Shown here piece after piece: positions 24,487 to 31,671 of a stretch of DNA of 53,393 nucleotides. The position numbers and the translations under genes are program-made. Location of the stretch: IMG/VR virus record IMGVR_UViG_3300042939_000264, positions 1 to 53,393 of that record; one strand, 5' to 3'. The first letter of the stretch is position 1. Every line of letters starts with the position of its first letter. Origin of the DNA: a virus. Below the pieces are notes generated by a model, which was given only the letters and a program-made list of their open reading frames with translations, searched no databases and had not been told where the DNA came from.

Positions 24487-25157
24487 TAGATTGCCGTGTA
24501 GCTTATTTCGACTCCGAGGAGCCTTGCATCATGCCCGTAGTTGTCGCCGACTGCGTCTGCATCGCGGTAGATTTGGAAGAGAATCGGGCGGTTGGCTGCG
24601 GGTGTTCCACCAATCGTGACCGCGCTGGTCGCTGCGCTAATCTGCATATCGTTGATCACGGCAAGCGTGTCGGTGACTGTCTGGGCAGTTCCGAAGGCGA
24701 TGTCCAAGTCATCGGCATCCGCGAAGGCGCGACCTTGGATTCCCCAAATGACATCATCGCTGCCATCCGTGGCTCCGCTTCCTGTCCAATAGAAGCGAGC
24801 CGTAATGGTTCCAAAATTGTAATTGGAAGGAAGCATGATAAATGCTTGAGCAAATTTATCTGTTCCTGCATCAAATAAAAGCTCATCCCAGTTCGTGCGG
24901 TTGGTGGCAAGCTCGCGGGAGTCTACGCCACAGCCATTTGTGGTTCGTGGAATCCAAAGAGATGCTGGAATCCATCCAGTCGTCCATGCACCTGTTGCTG
25001 TGGTTGGTCCTACCAAAGTTTCGGCTCCAGTAGAATCTTTGATGTAAGCCTTGTTATCACTCTTGATGTAGAGGGCTGCGTCACCGCTGTTCGGAGTGAG
25101 TCCCGTGCTGTGCGTGAAGATCGCTGCGTTTGCAAAATGTCTGTCTGGAGATGGCAT
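24486..25157 (-). CDS. Virion-associated beta protein, 223 aa
   Basis: The N-terminal 50 residues (HSTGLTPNSGDAALYIKSDN, YIKDSTGAETLVG) form a short fibre-like repeat module, followed by an all-beta domain (GTITARFYWTGSG, RPILFQIYRDADA). Similar two-part proteins occur beside fibre genes. It lies directly before the lectin-like gene. Function and position in the particle are unknown. Confidence 0.5.
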   Translation of the reverse strand: MPSPDRHFANAAIFTHSTGLTPNSGDAALYIKSDNKAYIKDSTGAETLVGPTTATGAWTTGWIPASLWIPRTTNGCGVDSRELATNRTNWDELLFDAGTDKFAQAFIMLPSNYNFGTITARFYWTGSGATDGSDDVIWGIQGRAFADADDLDIAFGTAQTVTDTLAVINDMQISAATSAVTIGGTPAANRPILFQIYRDADAVGDNYGHDARLLGVEISYTAI

Positions 25158-25204
25158 AGTTCTTTACACTATTCTCGCGGAAAATCTATTCTGCAAGCAC
25201 AATT

Positions 25205-25218
25205 TATCGGTAACGATA
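25205..25218. promoter_or_regulatory. Palindrome site 11 (inner GTAA)
   Basis: Between the 223-aa virion gene and the 76-aa gene. Confidence 0.8.
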
Positions 25219-25220
25219 AT

Positions 25221-25451
25221 TTAAGCTAGTTCCCCGTCAAGCTCAAGCTCGTTCGCCACTTCTTCGCGGACTGTGAGGAAGGATAGCCAGTAGCCTTCGC
25301 TGGTCTTCTCCACTCGCTCGATGTTCGTAATATCTTTTCTTTTGATCCAGCAGTCGTTGTAGGTCTGCATGAAGCGAATCTTATATGGGTTCTCCGCGCA
25401 GATATACCCGCGCACTTTGACTAGGGACTCGAATGGTTGGTTGTAGCTCAT
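25221..25451 (-). CDS. Small hypothetical protein, 76 aa
   Basis: Starts MSYNQPFESLVKVRGYICAE in ATGA overlap with the HNH gene. Its stop lies 3 bp from a palindrome (25205-25218). It is a compact alpha/beta protein with aromatic residues (YNDCWIKRKDITNIERVEKT). Its coupling to the HNH gene suggests a shared operon with the repressor-like gene. No family is recognised. Confidence 0.5.
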   Translation of the reverse strand: MSYNQPFESLVKVRGYICAENPYKIRFMQTYNDCWIKRKDITNIERVEKTSEGYWLSFLTVREEVANELELDGELA

Positions 25452-25765
25452 GGTTTGTAATCGTATTGGATGTAGCCGCGCTCTCTGGCCCAAGCTACAT
25501 TATGGTGGACGCTATCGTGACACAAACGGCAAAGGGCCATGAATGTGTTCATGTTACAGAGATTCTTCCCCCGCCCGCATTTGTGGTGAAGGTCGTGTGC
25601 CACTTTCCCGCATATCTCGCAGTTAGGATGTTCAAACATATACATCTGCTTCGCGGCTCGGTAAATCTCGTTCACCTTCGCCCGACTCTTGCTTACCGCT
25701 CGTAGCCTTCCCCCTCGCTTCTTGAATCCGCTTTTTGCTCTGATTGGTGTTTTCCGTTTAAGCAT
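25448..25765 (-). CDS. HNH nuclease-like protein, 105 aa
   Basis: A basic N-terminus (about 1-35, many Arg/Lys) precedes a zinc-bound HNH core: CEICGK (49-54), DLHHKCGRGKN with the catalytic HH (58-68), MALCRLC (76-82) and a final HDSVHH. Such proteins nick or cut DNA, and in phages many act in packaging or recombination. It overlaps the end of the XRE gene by 73 bp in another frame and couples to the 76-aa gene downstream. It lies far from the terminase large subunit start but on the same side of the genome. Confidence 0.75.
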   Translation of the reverse strand: MLKRKTPIRAKSGFKKRGGRLRAVSKSRAKVNEIYRAAKQMYMFEHPNCEICGKVAHDLHHKCGRGKNLCNMNTFMALCRLCHDSVHHNVAWARERGYIQYDYKP

Positions 25766-26007
25766 AGCTCCACGATTTTCTTGACCTGATCCAGCTTCAA
25801 GATAGATCGGCTGCTGGTCTCGATCTGGTTGATTAACGCTCCTGTTGTCCCCACCACGCTGCCCATCTCCCTCACGGTCATGCCAAGATTTTTTCTCGCC
25901 AACTTCAACTCTTTGCCGAATACGGACCTCCCGGCCTGCCGCAACATCCGACTTCTCTCGTAGGCTTCCATGCAGGCCTCGTAGGCTCCTAGTAGTGGGT
26001 GATCCAT
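25693..26007 (-). CDS. XRE-family (lambda CI/Cro-like) helix-turn-helix regulator, 104 aa
   Basis: Residues about 30-82 form a classic HTH_3 domain: ELKLARKNLGMTVREMGSVV-GTTGALINQIETSSR, with the recognition helix around TTGALINQIE. There is no peptidase or dimerisation domain, so it is Cro/SinR-sized. The -10 of its promoter (26021-26016) lies only 8 bp before the ATG, so the mRNA would be leaderless, as lambda cI is from PRM. The gene is divergent from the 131-aa gene, and one palindrome sits between them. It is the best candidate to bind the 24 palindromes. Confidence 0.8.
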   Translation of the reverse strand: MDHPLLGAYEACMEAYERSRMLRQAGRSVFGKELKLARKNLGMTVREMGSVVGTTGALINQIETSSRSILKLDQVKKIVELCLNGKHQSEQKADSRSEGEGYER

Positions 26008-26015
26008 CGCGGGGG

Positions 26016-26043
26016 AGTATAGAAACTTTTATTGACAAGTCAA
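26016..26043 (-). promoter_or_regulatory. Promoter of the XRE regulator gene
   Basis: Minus strand -35 TTGACT (26043-26038), 16-bp spacer, -10 TATACT (26021-26016). Transcription would start at or next to the ATG at 26007, giving a leaderless message. Confidence 0.65.
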
Positions 26044-26060
26044 GCGCAGATTCGTTATCG
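26032..26060 (+). promoter_or_regulatory. Divergent promoter of the 131-aa gene with operator over the -10
   Basis: -35 TTGACA (26032-26037) directly abuts the -35 of the opposing promoter. The -10 region (TTATCG, 26055-26060, 17-bp spacer) is part of the palindrome 26056-26069, so a protein bound there would block RNA polymerase. Confidence 0.5.
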
Positions 26061-26069
26061 TTACCGATA
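26056..26069. promoter_or_regulatory. Palindrome site 12 (inner TTAC)
   Basis: In the XRE divergent promoter region, overlapping the -10 and touching the ATG at 26070. Confidence 0.9.
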
Positions 26070-26465
26070 ATGAATGACGAAGAAGTAGGCCGATTTATCG
26101 CGACCGCCGCGCAGACGAGCATCATCATATCCAACCTCGCCTTCTCCAAGCTACTCGGTGAGGGCATCGTCATGGACTACAACATCCCGGCTCAAGTGGA
26201 CAAAGAGATCGTCCTCGCCTGCCGCCCGTCCGGCCACGCCCTCCTCGCCACTTTCCTTGGAGAAGCTCAAAAGGTCTACATGCTGGAGGTCTACATCAAC
26301 GATGAGGCGAGCAACTACGAGCGCAAACTCTCTGTGCTGGAACTAGAGAACAAGGAGGATGCCGAAGCTTTCTGGGTAGAAATGATGGACGAGATTGATG
26401 ACTGGGCGCAGGGGAAAGTAGAAAAGATTGTGATCGGCGAGAAAGATATATCAGACTTGTCCTAA
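26070..26465 (+). CDS. Hypothetical protein divergent from the repressor, 131 aa
   Basis: The ATG (26070) begins at the base after the palindrome. The product starts MNDEEVGRFIATAAQTSIII, has a mixed alpha/beta body (LACRPSGHALLATFLGEAQK) and an acidic helical C-terminus (DAEAFWVEMMDEIDDWAQGK). No family is recognised. It is the only plus-strand gene in this minus-strand stretch and sits where lambdoid phages keep cro-like or early genes, but it has no HTH. It converges with the 64-aa gene, overlapping by 15 bp. Confidence 0.55.
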   Translation: MNDEEVGRFIATAAQTSIIISNLAFSKLLGEGIVMDYNIPAQVDKEIVLACRPSGHALLATFLGEAQKVYMLEVYINDEASNYERKLSVLELENKEDAEAFWVEMMDEIDDWAQGKVEKIVIGEKDISDLS

Positions 26466-26645
26466 CCAAGATATCCATCGCTCATATTCTTGATCGGCTA
26501 TTTCTTTTGCATCCACATTATATTTTACAACCTCGCCGTCTTCTGATTTTTCTTGTTGCTTTTCAATTGTAATAATACGAACTGAAGTTCCGTTTGTGAA
26601 TTCGTATTCGGCGATGTCGTTAGTTTCTTTGATTAAATTTATCAT
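26451..26645 (-). CDS. Small hypothetical protein, 64 aa
   Basis: Starts MINLIKETNDIAEYEFTNGT and overlaps the tailspike stop by 4 bp (26642-26645). Acidic and hydrophilic, with a Trp-containing C-terminus. It could be a tailspike-associated protein by position. Confidence 0.45.
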   Translation of the reverse strand: MINLIKETNDIAEYEFTNGTSVRIITIEKQQEKSEDGEVVKYNVDAKEIADQEYERWISWLGQV

Positions 26646-28498
26646 GTTGCGTAGTATGGTATTTTTCTGCTTGTCCCGTTAATTGACACTACAAGAAATC
26701 CAACTGGATTTGCTGGCAATGTTTCAACCCCGGCGGTTGCGGTATTTGCAGTTGTTGCTGTGCTTAATGTAACATCCCCATCAACATGCAATTTACTTAA
26801 TGGCGATGTTGCTCCAACCCCGACATACCCAGATGTTCCGTCAATTGAGACTCTTTGCGTTGCACCGTCAGAAATTGAAAAATTGTCATTTGATCTTGAA
26901 ATTAATCCCCATGTTTTAGGGGTTCCATTTGTTAGAAGCAACGCACTGCTATTTACTCCGCTTTTTGCTCGGAGATCAAGAGATTGGGCTGCTCCAGAAA
27001 ATATATCTGCTTCGTTTGCGATAAGCCTTGAATCTACACTTATTAAAGTCCCGCCATTTGAATTAACAATATTCAAAAAGTTAATTCCACTTGTCCCGTC
27101 TTCTAGCACATCGCTGTTCGCAAAAGCATTTTCTGGATTTACTGTTCCTGTATAAGTAAATCTATTTGTATTTAATAGATAAATAGCTTCTTTTGCAGTA
27201 TTAGAAAAATTAAATCGAAGCGTTTGGCATCCGGTAAATGTGATCCTATTGCTGTTTCTTGCGCTTATTGCGTAATTATTGGATTTTATAATTATACAAT
27301 TAGAAAATATTAAGTCTTGTGCTTGTGATATATATATTAGTTCGTTGCCGCTATTCCCTGCCCAGCATCCAGTAAATTGCATTTGAGAAAGTTCAGATGC
27401 ATTTCCTTTCGCGATTTTCCAAGCGTATTGCGAGTTTGAGTCTGCCAAGCAATTGCTGAAGTGCAACCATTGGCACAATGTTGTTCCTGTTGGTGGTTCG
27501 CCAATATGGAATCCAATCGGGGTTGCGCCAGCCTCACATTCGGAAAACTTTGATCCTTGGCCATTGATAATTCTGAATCCGCAAGTTATGCAATTTTTTA
27601 CTGTAATGTTGAATGCTGTTATTGCATTATTTATATCAGTAAGAAGACTTGTTGGCCCCATGAAAACACCAATATCACAGCGATCAACGCCGCCTCCGTG
27701 CATGTCAACATTGCTAATTTGATATTGCCATGAATGATTAAGATTTAATCCATATTTGCAAGAAAAGATTAAAACATTGTCAATCAAACATCCATTCGTA
27801 AAAATTGTGTGAATTCCGTGAGCATTCGGATTTGTATTTCCTCCTCCGCGAATTGTCATATCGCGAACTTGTCCATCAATCCATGGCTCTGTTATGACAT
27901 TAAAACTTTTTATTACAGGGAAATCTCCTGTTGCAAAAATTTCCGTTGATTGCACTCCAGAGCCTATGAAATGAAGCCCATGCTTTCCGCTCATATCCAA
28001 TGAGGATGTAATTCTGTATCTTCCGGGTGGAAGGAAAACTAGTCCTCCATCAGTTACAAATGGCTGGTAAGGAATCCAAGAATCAATTGCGGCCTGCAAC
28101 GCGGCCGTATCATCGGCAATTCCATCACCCACCGCGCCGAAGTCCTTAACATTGTGTATGTCAGAGAAGCGAGTAACCAAATCTCTTGCGGTCGTGGTTC
28201 CGTTGGCGATGAAATCCGTAAACTCATTGAAGTCTGTGGTAGTCGCCCATGTTGTTCCATTCCACACGAACATCTGATTGCTAGTGCTGTTCCAGTATAA
28301 GGCTCCCTCAATGAACGAAGGAGCGGGCGGGAATGGTTGGGTTGGCGCGGAAGGAAACGAGCCTAGGTATCTAGCCTTGAAGTTAGCCAATGAAAGTGCC
28401 GCCGAATTCGCTGCGTTCTGTGCTTGGGCTGCACATTGGCAAGCCTTGTTTGTGGAGGAATTCGACCGCTCGTAGAATGAACCTTGGCAAAGCGACAT
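26642..28498 (-). CDS. Tailspike with pectate-lyase-like beta-helix, 618 aa
   Basis: An N-terminal Cys/Ala/Asn-rich segment (ACQCAAQAQNAANSAALSLA) is followed by a fibre region ('PPAPSFIEGALYWNST'). From about 116 comes the Pectate_lyase_3 signature VKDFGAVGDGIADDTAALQA with GGLVFLPPGRYRITSSL. The following right-handed beta-helix runs to about 480, and the C-terminus holds GVGATSPLSKLHVDGDV-type fibre repeats. Such spikes depolymerise surface polysaccharide. A palindrome starts 2 nt upstream of the ATG (28501-28514). The DNA looks AT-rich compared with neighbouring genes. Confidence 0.8.
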   Translation of the reverse strand: MSLCQGSFYERSNSSTNKACQCAAQAQNAANSAALSLANFKARYLGSFPSAPTQPFPPAPSFIEGALYWNSTSNQMFVWNGTTWATTTDFNEFTDFIANGTTTARDLVTRFSDIHNVKDFGAVGDGIADDTAALQAAIDSWIPYQPFVTDGGLVFLPPGRYRITSSLDMSGKHGLHFIGSGVQSTEIFATGDFPVIKSFNVITEPWIDGQVRDMTIRGGGNTNPNAHGIHTIFTNGCLIDNVLIFSCKYGLNLNHSWQYQISNVDMHGGGVDRCDIGVFMGPTSLLTDINNAITAFNITVKNCITCGFRIINGQGSKFSECEAGATPIGFHIGEPPTGTTLCQWLHFSNCLADSNSQYAWKIAKGNASELSQMQFTGCWAGNSGNELIYISQAQDLIFSNCIIIKSNNYAISARNSNRITFTGCQTLRFNFSNTAKEAIYLLNTNRFTYTGTVNPENAFANSDVLEDGTSGINFLNIVNSNGGTLISVDSRLIANEADIFSGAAQSLDLRAKSGVNSSALLLTNGTPKTWGLISRSNDNFSISDGATQRVSIDGTSGYVGVGATSPLSKLHVDGDVTLSTATTANTATAGVETLPANPVGFLVVSINGTSRKIPYYAT

Positions 28499-28500
28499 AT

Positions 28501-28514
28501 TATCGTTGACGATA
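28501..28514. promoter_or_regulatory. Palindrome site 13 (inner TTGA)
   Basis: Two nt upstream of the tailspike ATG (minus strand) and 35 bp before the replication promoter. Confidence 0.85.
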
Positions 28515-28548
28515 AACTATACCCCAGCCTTTGCAAATAAAAAAAGTA

Positions 28549-28576
28549 TTGACACCCTCCAGCAGTAGGGTAGTCT
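28549..28576 (+). promoter_or_regulatory. Promoter of the replication operon
   Basis: -35 TTGACA (28549-28554) behind an A-rich tract (AAAAAAAGTA), 16-bp spacer, weak -10 TAGTCT (28571-28576). A palindrome lies 35 bp upstream at 28501. Confidence 0.5.
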
Positions 28577-28583
28577 GATCAGC

Positions 28584-28734
28584 GTAGGGAGCAATCCCTG
28601 CCTCGGGGTGAGAGCCGAAGTAAACAGAGCAGAATTAAGTAAACAATAATATATGATCCCTTGTGGTGGTTTCACCACTCTCATGCGTCAGTTGCCGCTT
28701 CTGCTCGCCACCACAAGGGGTCGCCTTTGTTTAC
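28584..28734 (+). promoter_or_regulatory. Two-state leader RNA of the replication operon
   Basis: The leader first forms a hairpin with a GCAA loop (28584-28601, GUAGGGA/UCCCUGC). It then holds a 15-bp stem between 28655-28669 and 28708-28722 (one G-U pair) that hides the only AAGGGG before the ATG at 28735. The 5' arm can instead fold locally as GTGGTG-GTTT-CACCAC (28663-28678), which frees AAGGGG. Mutually exclusive folds of this kind are typical of translational switches or attenuators. Confidence 0.6.
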
Positions 28735-28748
28735 ATGAAAAAAATTAA
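28653..28748 (+). CDS. Possible leader-peptide ORF, 31 aa
   Basis: ATG 28653 opens a 31-codon frame (MIPCGGFTTLMRQLPLLLAT...) that runs through the 15-bp stem and ends inside the first codons of the next gene. Translation would melt the stem, so it could couple or regulate the initiator operon. Coding is uncertain because the frame is short and lacks a clear Shine-Dalgarno. Confidence 0.3.
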   Translation: MIPCGGFTTLMRQLPLLLATTRGRLCLHEKN

Positions 28749-28995
28749 TCGACTGAATGCGAATTATACAGTCATTCCCCTTGAGTTGCTTGAAGACCAG
28801 AAGTTGTCTTGGAAGGCAAAAGGACTAGCGGCATACATCTGCCATCTGGATTCGGCGAAAATAGAACCTTCGGCGAAGACGCTTGATCTCTGGAGGACCT
28901 GCGTGTATACCGAAAGCCTCGATGCCTACGATGAATTGGTTGCTGCTGGCTACATAGAAGATGTGATCTCCAAGCACGGGGAGGCTCCACAATGA
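28735..28995 (+). CDS. Winged-helix protein, replisome-organiser-like, 86 aa
   Basis: Starts MKKINRLNANYTVIPLELLE; ATG 28735 is chosen over upstream GTG codons because it gives a clean N-terminus. The pattern YTVIPLELLEDQKLSWKAKG-LAAYICHL is the start of helix-turn-helix domains in phage replication initiators (DnaD/HTH_36 type). TLDLWRTC...YDELVAAGYIE is the following wing. It is coupled by a 4-bp overlap to the larger initiator. It probably helps bind the origin. Confidence 0.6.
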   Translation: MKKINRLNANYTVIPLELLEDQKLSWKAKGLAAYICHLDSAKIEPSAKTLDLWRTCVYTESLDAYDELVAAGYIEDVISKHGEAPQ

Positions 28996-29903
28996 GCCTA
29001 AAATTGATGTCCGCAGTTTTTGAGAAATCGAAGACTAAAGGCAATGCGCGGCTGGTGCTTCTTGCTTTGGCTGATGCGTGTGGCGATCAGGGAGATTGCT
29101 GGCCATCGGTCAGGTCAATAGCCAAGAAAGCGAATGTCTCTCCAATCATTGCGAGGAAGTATATCAACGCCCTTGTCGATGTGGGTGTGCTGATCAAAGA
29201 GCATAGCGGAGATATGTCGGGACGGCAGACTAGCAACACCTACACGCTCGTAGAGGAGAAGATTGGCGAAGATTTTATTTCCAAAGATCAACTCCTTTTG
29301 GCTATGTCACCAAGTAGAGTAAAAACAAAGGACATGGTAACCCGGGTTAACACCCCGGATGGTAACCCGGGTTATCAGGGGGAGGTGGTAACCGGGGTTA
29401 ACAGGGCTTATATGAACCATCATAAGGAACCGTCAAAAGAACCATCAGATGGTTTTGTCGCTAACGCTCCGAAAACCATGGCTACTGATTTGTTCCCTAC
29501 CGATTCAATTTCGACTCACTCTACCACAGGTGACTCACTCGGTCGGTCATCAATGGATTCCCGACCTTCCGCATCCACAGATTACATGGCGCGGTTTAAG
29601 GTGCGAGCCAACCGCCTGCTCGGTCGCCGCGATACCACGGCATGGTCTACCGCCGAATTGCGAGCGGCCAAGCCTCACCTCGACACCTGCGATGAGGACT
29701 GGCAGTTACTCGAAAAGCTCTACGCCAAACGAGGGGAGAAGGATGTCTTCACCCGCCGCTCCATGCTTACCTTGCTCAACAACTGGGCTGGTGAGATCGA
29801 CAAGGCCCGCGCAATGTTCCCGCCAGCCCCAGAAATCCCCGACGAGAAACTAGACCCGGTAGCCGCTGGCAAATACTGGGCCAATGTGAAACCCAACGAG
29901 TAA
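28992..29903 (+). CDS. Replication initiator (lambda O-like role), 303 aa
   Basis: A winged-helix domain at about 10-90 (NARLVLLALADACGDQGDCW, SVRSIAKKANVSPIIARKYI, NALVDVGVLI) precedes a linker and a C-terminal helical domain (about 195-300, STAELRAAKPHLDTCDEDWQ) that would contact the helicase. It precedes the DnaB-like gene, as O/P or initiator/loader pairs do. Three iterons lie within its coding sequence (29336-29403), the situation of lambda ori in O. The stop overlaps the palindrome flank at 29905. Confidence 0.7.
   Translation: MSLKLMSAVFEKSKTKGNARLVLLALADACGDQGDCWPSVRSIAKKANVSPIIARKYINALVDVGVLIKEHSGDMSGRQTSNTYTLVEEKIGEDFISKDQLLLAMSPSRVKTKDMVTRVNTPDGNPGYQGEVVTGVNRAYMNHHKEPSKEPSDGFVANAPKTMATDLFPTDSISTHSTTGDSLGRSSMDSRPSASTDYMARFKVRANRLLGRRDTTAWSTAELRAAKPHLDTCDEDWQLLEKLYAKRGEKDVFTRRSMLTLLNNWAGEIDKARAMFPPAPEIPDEKLDPVAAGKYWANVKPNE
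29336..29403 (+). repeat. Three iterons inside the initiator gene; candidate replication origin
   Basis: Copies GGTAACCCGGGTTAACA (29336-29352), GGTAACCCGGGTTATCA (29361-29377) and GGTAACCGGGGTTAACA (29387-29403) repeat every 25-26 bp. Each contains a near-palindrome centred on CCGG. They fall in two reading frames (VTRVN, GNPGYQ, VTGVN), so conservation is of DNA and not of protein. Confidence 0.7.
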
Positions 29904-29904
29904 T

Positions 29905-29918
29905 TATCGTTACCGATA
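29905..29918. promoter_or_regulatory. Palindrome site 14 (inner TTAC)
   Basis: Fills the 18-bp gap between the initiator gene and the DnaB-like gene. Confidence 0.85.
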
Positions 29919-29921
29919 ACC

Positions 29922-31148
29922 ATGAAAAAAGTCCCAATAGCCACACACACCGAGATCAGCGCACTCTCGCTCATCTGCATCCAGCCAGAAATCTTGGGAG
30001 TCCAAGTCTGGGAACCCGATTATTTCGCGCTACAAGACCACAGAACGATCTTTATCGCCATGCAAAGGGTCTACCAGCGGAACCCCGACTTCAACGCGTT
30101 TATGGTCATTTCTGAGCTAGAAGCCATGGGAGAGCTAGAAAAGATCGGCGGGTCCACGCCTGTCACCGACATTCTGGAAGCCCACAGGTTCTTGCGGAGT
30201 GATATTGTGCTGGAGATCGCCAATGACGAGCGGTTAACCTTGCTCAAGTATCGTGCTTATCGCAAAACCATCCAGCTTATGGAAGAGCATGAGGATCAAC
30301 TTCGGAATGCCCAAGGGAATATCCGCGAGCTAGCTGATAAAATATCCCATACTTGTTGTGAAAAGAATACAGAATTTTCAACAGCGAAAGAGATCGCGGC
30401 CCAGCTTATCGACCAGATGGAGGGTAAAGACCAGCGGCCATGCTTCTCTACTGGGTTGGTTTACTTGGATCGCACCCTCAAAGGTGGGATGCACGGCGGG
30501 GAGCTTCTTACTGTAGCTTCTGAATCAGGGGGAGGTAAGTCGATCTTCATGGTGCAGACTGCTGTAGCCAACCTTCTCGACAACAAGTCGGTGGTCTACT
30601 TCTCCCTAGAGATGGACAAGACCGATGTGTTTGAGCGCATGGTCGCCCACCACGCCAATCTGCCAGTCCGCACGGCAGAGGAGTATAAGACTTCACACGG
30701 GCGTGAACTAGGAACAATCAGCAACTCGATCCTCGCGCTCCAGAAGTATCCCTTGATTATCGTTGACGATATTCTCGACCTCCCAGCCATTCTCGCCGAG
30801 TCCGAGAGACTACACATGCTAGGGAAAGCCGATGTGATTATCATCGACTACCTCCAGATTATTGAGAGCGAGAACAACGACAACCGCGAGCAGCAGGTCT
30901 CCGACATCGCTAGAAGGCTCAAGAACCTCGCCACCAAGCTCAAGGTGCCCGTAGTCACAGGTAGCCAATTGAACGACGAAGGTAAGGTGCGTGAGTCCAG
31001 AGCGATCAAGCAGCACAGCAACCAGCTAATCTTCATTAAGCACACGAACGACAAGTCCATGATCTTCGTGGACAAGAACCGCCGTGGGCCAAGGAACTAC
31101 ACCTTCCAAGTCACAATGGACGGGGAGATCAGCAAGCTAAAAGAATGA
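29922..31148 (+). CDS. dnaB: DnaB-like replicative helicase, 408 aa
   Basis: The N-terminal about 110 residues resemble the DnaB N-domain (ISALSLICIQPEIL...DHRTIFIAMQ). The RecA-like core has Walker A ESGGGKS near 200-206 (preceded by RTLKGGMHGGELLTVAS), Walker B VIIIDYLQII near 305, and TGSQLNDEGKVRESRAIKQ followed by HTNDKSMIFVDKNRRGP with the arginine finger. It unwinds the fork ahead of host polymerase, since the phage encodes none. The start is 3 bp after a palindrome (29905-29918); another lies at 30758. Confidence 0.9.
   Translation: MKKVPIATHTEISALSLICIQPEILGVQVWEPDYFALQDHRTIFIAMQRVYQRNPDFNAFMVISELEAMGELEKIGGSTPVTDILEAHRFLRSDIVLEIANDERLTLLKYRAYRKTIQLMEEHEDQLRNAQGNIRELADKISHTCCEKNTEFSTAKEIAAQLIDQMEGKDQRPCFSTGLVYLDRTLKGGMHGGELLTVASESGGGKSIFMVQTAVANLLDNKSVVYFSLEMDKTDVFERMVAHHANLPVRTAEEYKTSHGRELGTISNSILALQKYPLIIVDDILDLPAILAESERLHMLGKADVIIIDYLQIIESENNDNREQQVSDIARRLKNLATKLKVPVVTGSQLNDEGKVRESRAIKQHSNQLIFIKHTNDKSMIFVDKNRRGPRNYTFQVTMDGEISKLKE
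30758..30771. promoter_or_regulatory. Palindrome site 15 (inner TTGA)
   Basis: Inside the DnaB-like gene. Confidence 0.7.
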
Positions 31149-31330
31149 CAACCGACGAAGCATTTAAAGAAGCCGAGAAGCAGATTCTGCGAGCTAGTGA
31201 GATATGGAGAAATAGGATTAAATCTAAATATCCCGAAGCGAAGCGATGCTATGAAGAAGCGGTGAGATTGAGAGACGAATACTTCTCTGATAACAAAAAA
31301 GTCTTGACAGAGGAAGCGAACCCATTCTAG
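31145..31330 (+). CDS. Small helical protein, 61 aa
   Basis: Starts MTTDEAFKEAEKQILRASEI in ATGA overlap with the helicase. It is charged and helical throughout. Its 3' end contains a promoter-like TTGACA for the next gene. It may be a helicase-associated protein. No family is recognised. Confidence 0.5.
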   Translation: MTTDEAFKEAEKQILRASEIWRNRIKSKYPEAKRCYEEAVRLRDEYFSDNKKVLTEEANPF

Positions 31331-31333
31331 GAT
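31304..31333 (+). promoter_or_regulatory. Internal promoter before the resolvase-like gene
   Basis: -35 TTGACA (31304-31309) behind AAAAAAGTC, 18-bp spacer, -10 TAGGAT (31328-31333), 9 bp before ATG 31342. Confidence 0.45.
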
Positions 31334-31341
31334 TACACGCG

Positions 31342-31671
31342 ATGAACTCACGCGCTAAAGGAGCAGCCGGGGAAAGGGAGTGGCGGGACCAACTCCGCGA
31401 GCAAGGCTTCACGGCGCGTAGGGGACAGCAGTTTTCTGGCGGGCCGGATAGCCCAGATGTGATCTGCGAAGAACTCGCTGGACTCCACATGGAGGTCAAG
31501 AGAGTGCAGAACCTCAACCTTGACAAAGCCTGCGAACAGGCTGAAAGAGACTCACGCGGGAAGCGATGGATAGTCGCACACCGCAAGAACAACAAACCGT
31601 GGAAAGTGACTATGCCATCGGACACTTTTTTCGCATTACTAAGAGATGGCATCGAAGCACTTAAGAAATGA
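31342..31671 (+). CDS. Holliday-junction-resolvase-like PD-(D/E)XK nuclease, 109 aa
   Basis: The KGAAGEREWRDQLREQGFTA start, GPDSPDVICEELAGLHMEVKRV with the D...ExK catalytic pattern, and a basic C-terminal half are typical of archaeal-type Hjc/VRR-like resolvases found in phages. It would resolve branched DNA before packaging or repair. The -10 of the promoter lies 9 bp upstream. It is followed directly by a cluster of Lys-rich small proteins. Confidence 0.65.
   Translation: MNSRAKGAAGEREWRDQLREQGFTARRGQQFSGGPDSPDVICEELAGLHMEVKRVQNLNLDKACEQAERDSRGKRWIVAHRKNNKPWKVTMPSDTFFALLRDGIEALKK

Noticed and set aside
25448-26173. 241-aa frame containing the HNH gene and extending over the repressor promoter
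   Set aside because: Its N-terminal 136 residues cover the XRE gene antiphase; the HNH part has its own ATG at 25765.
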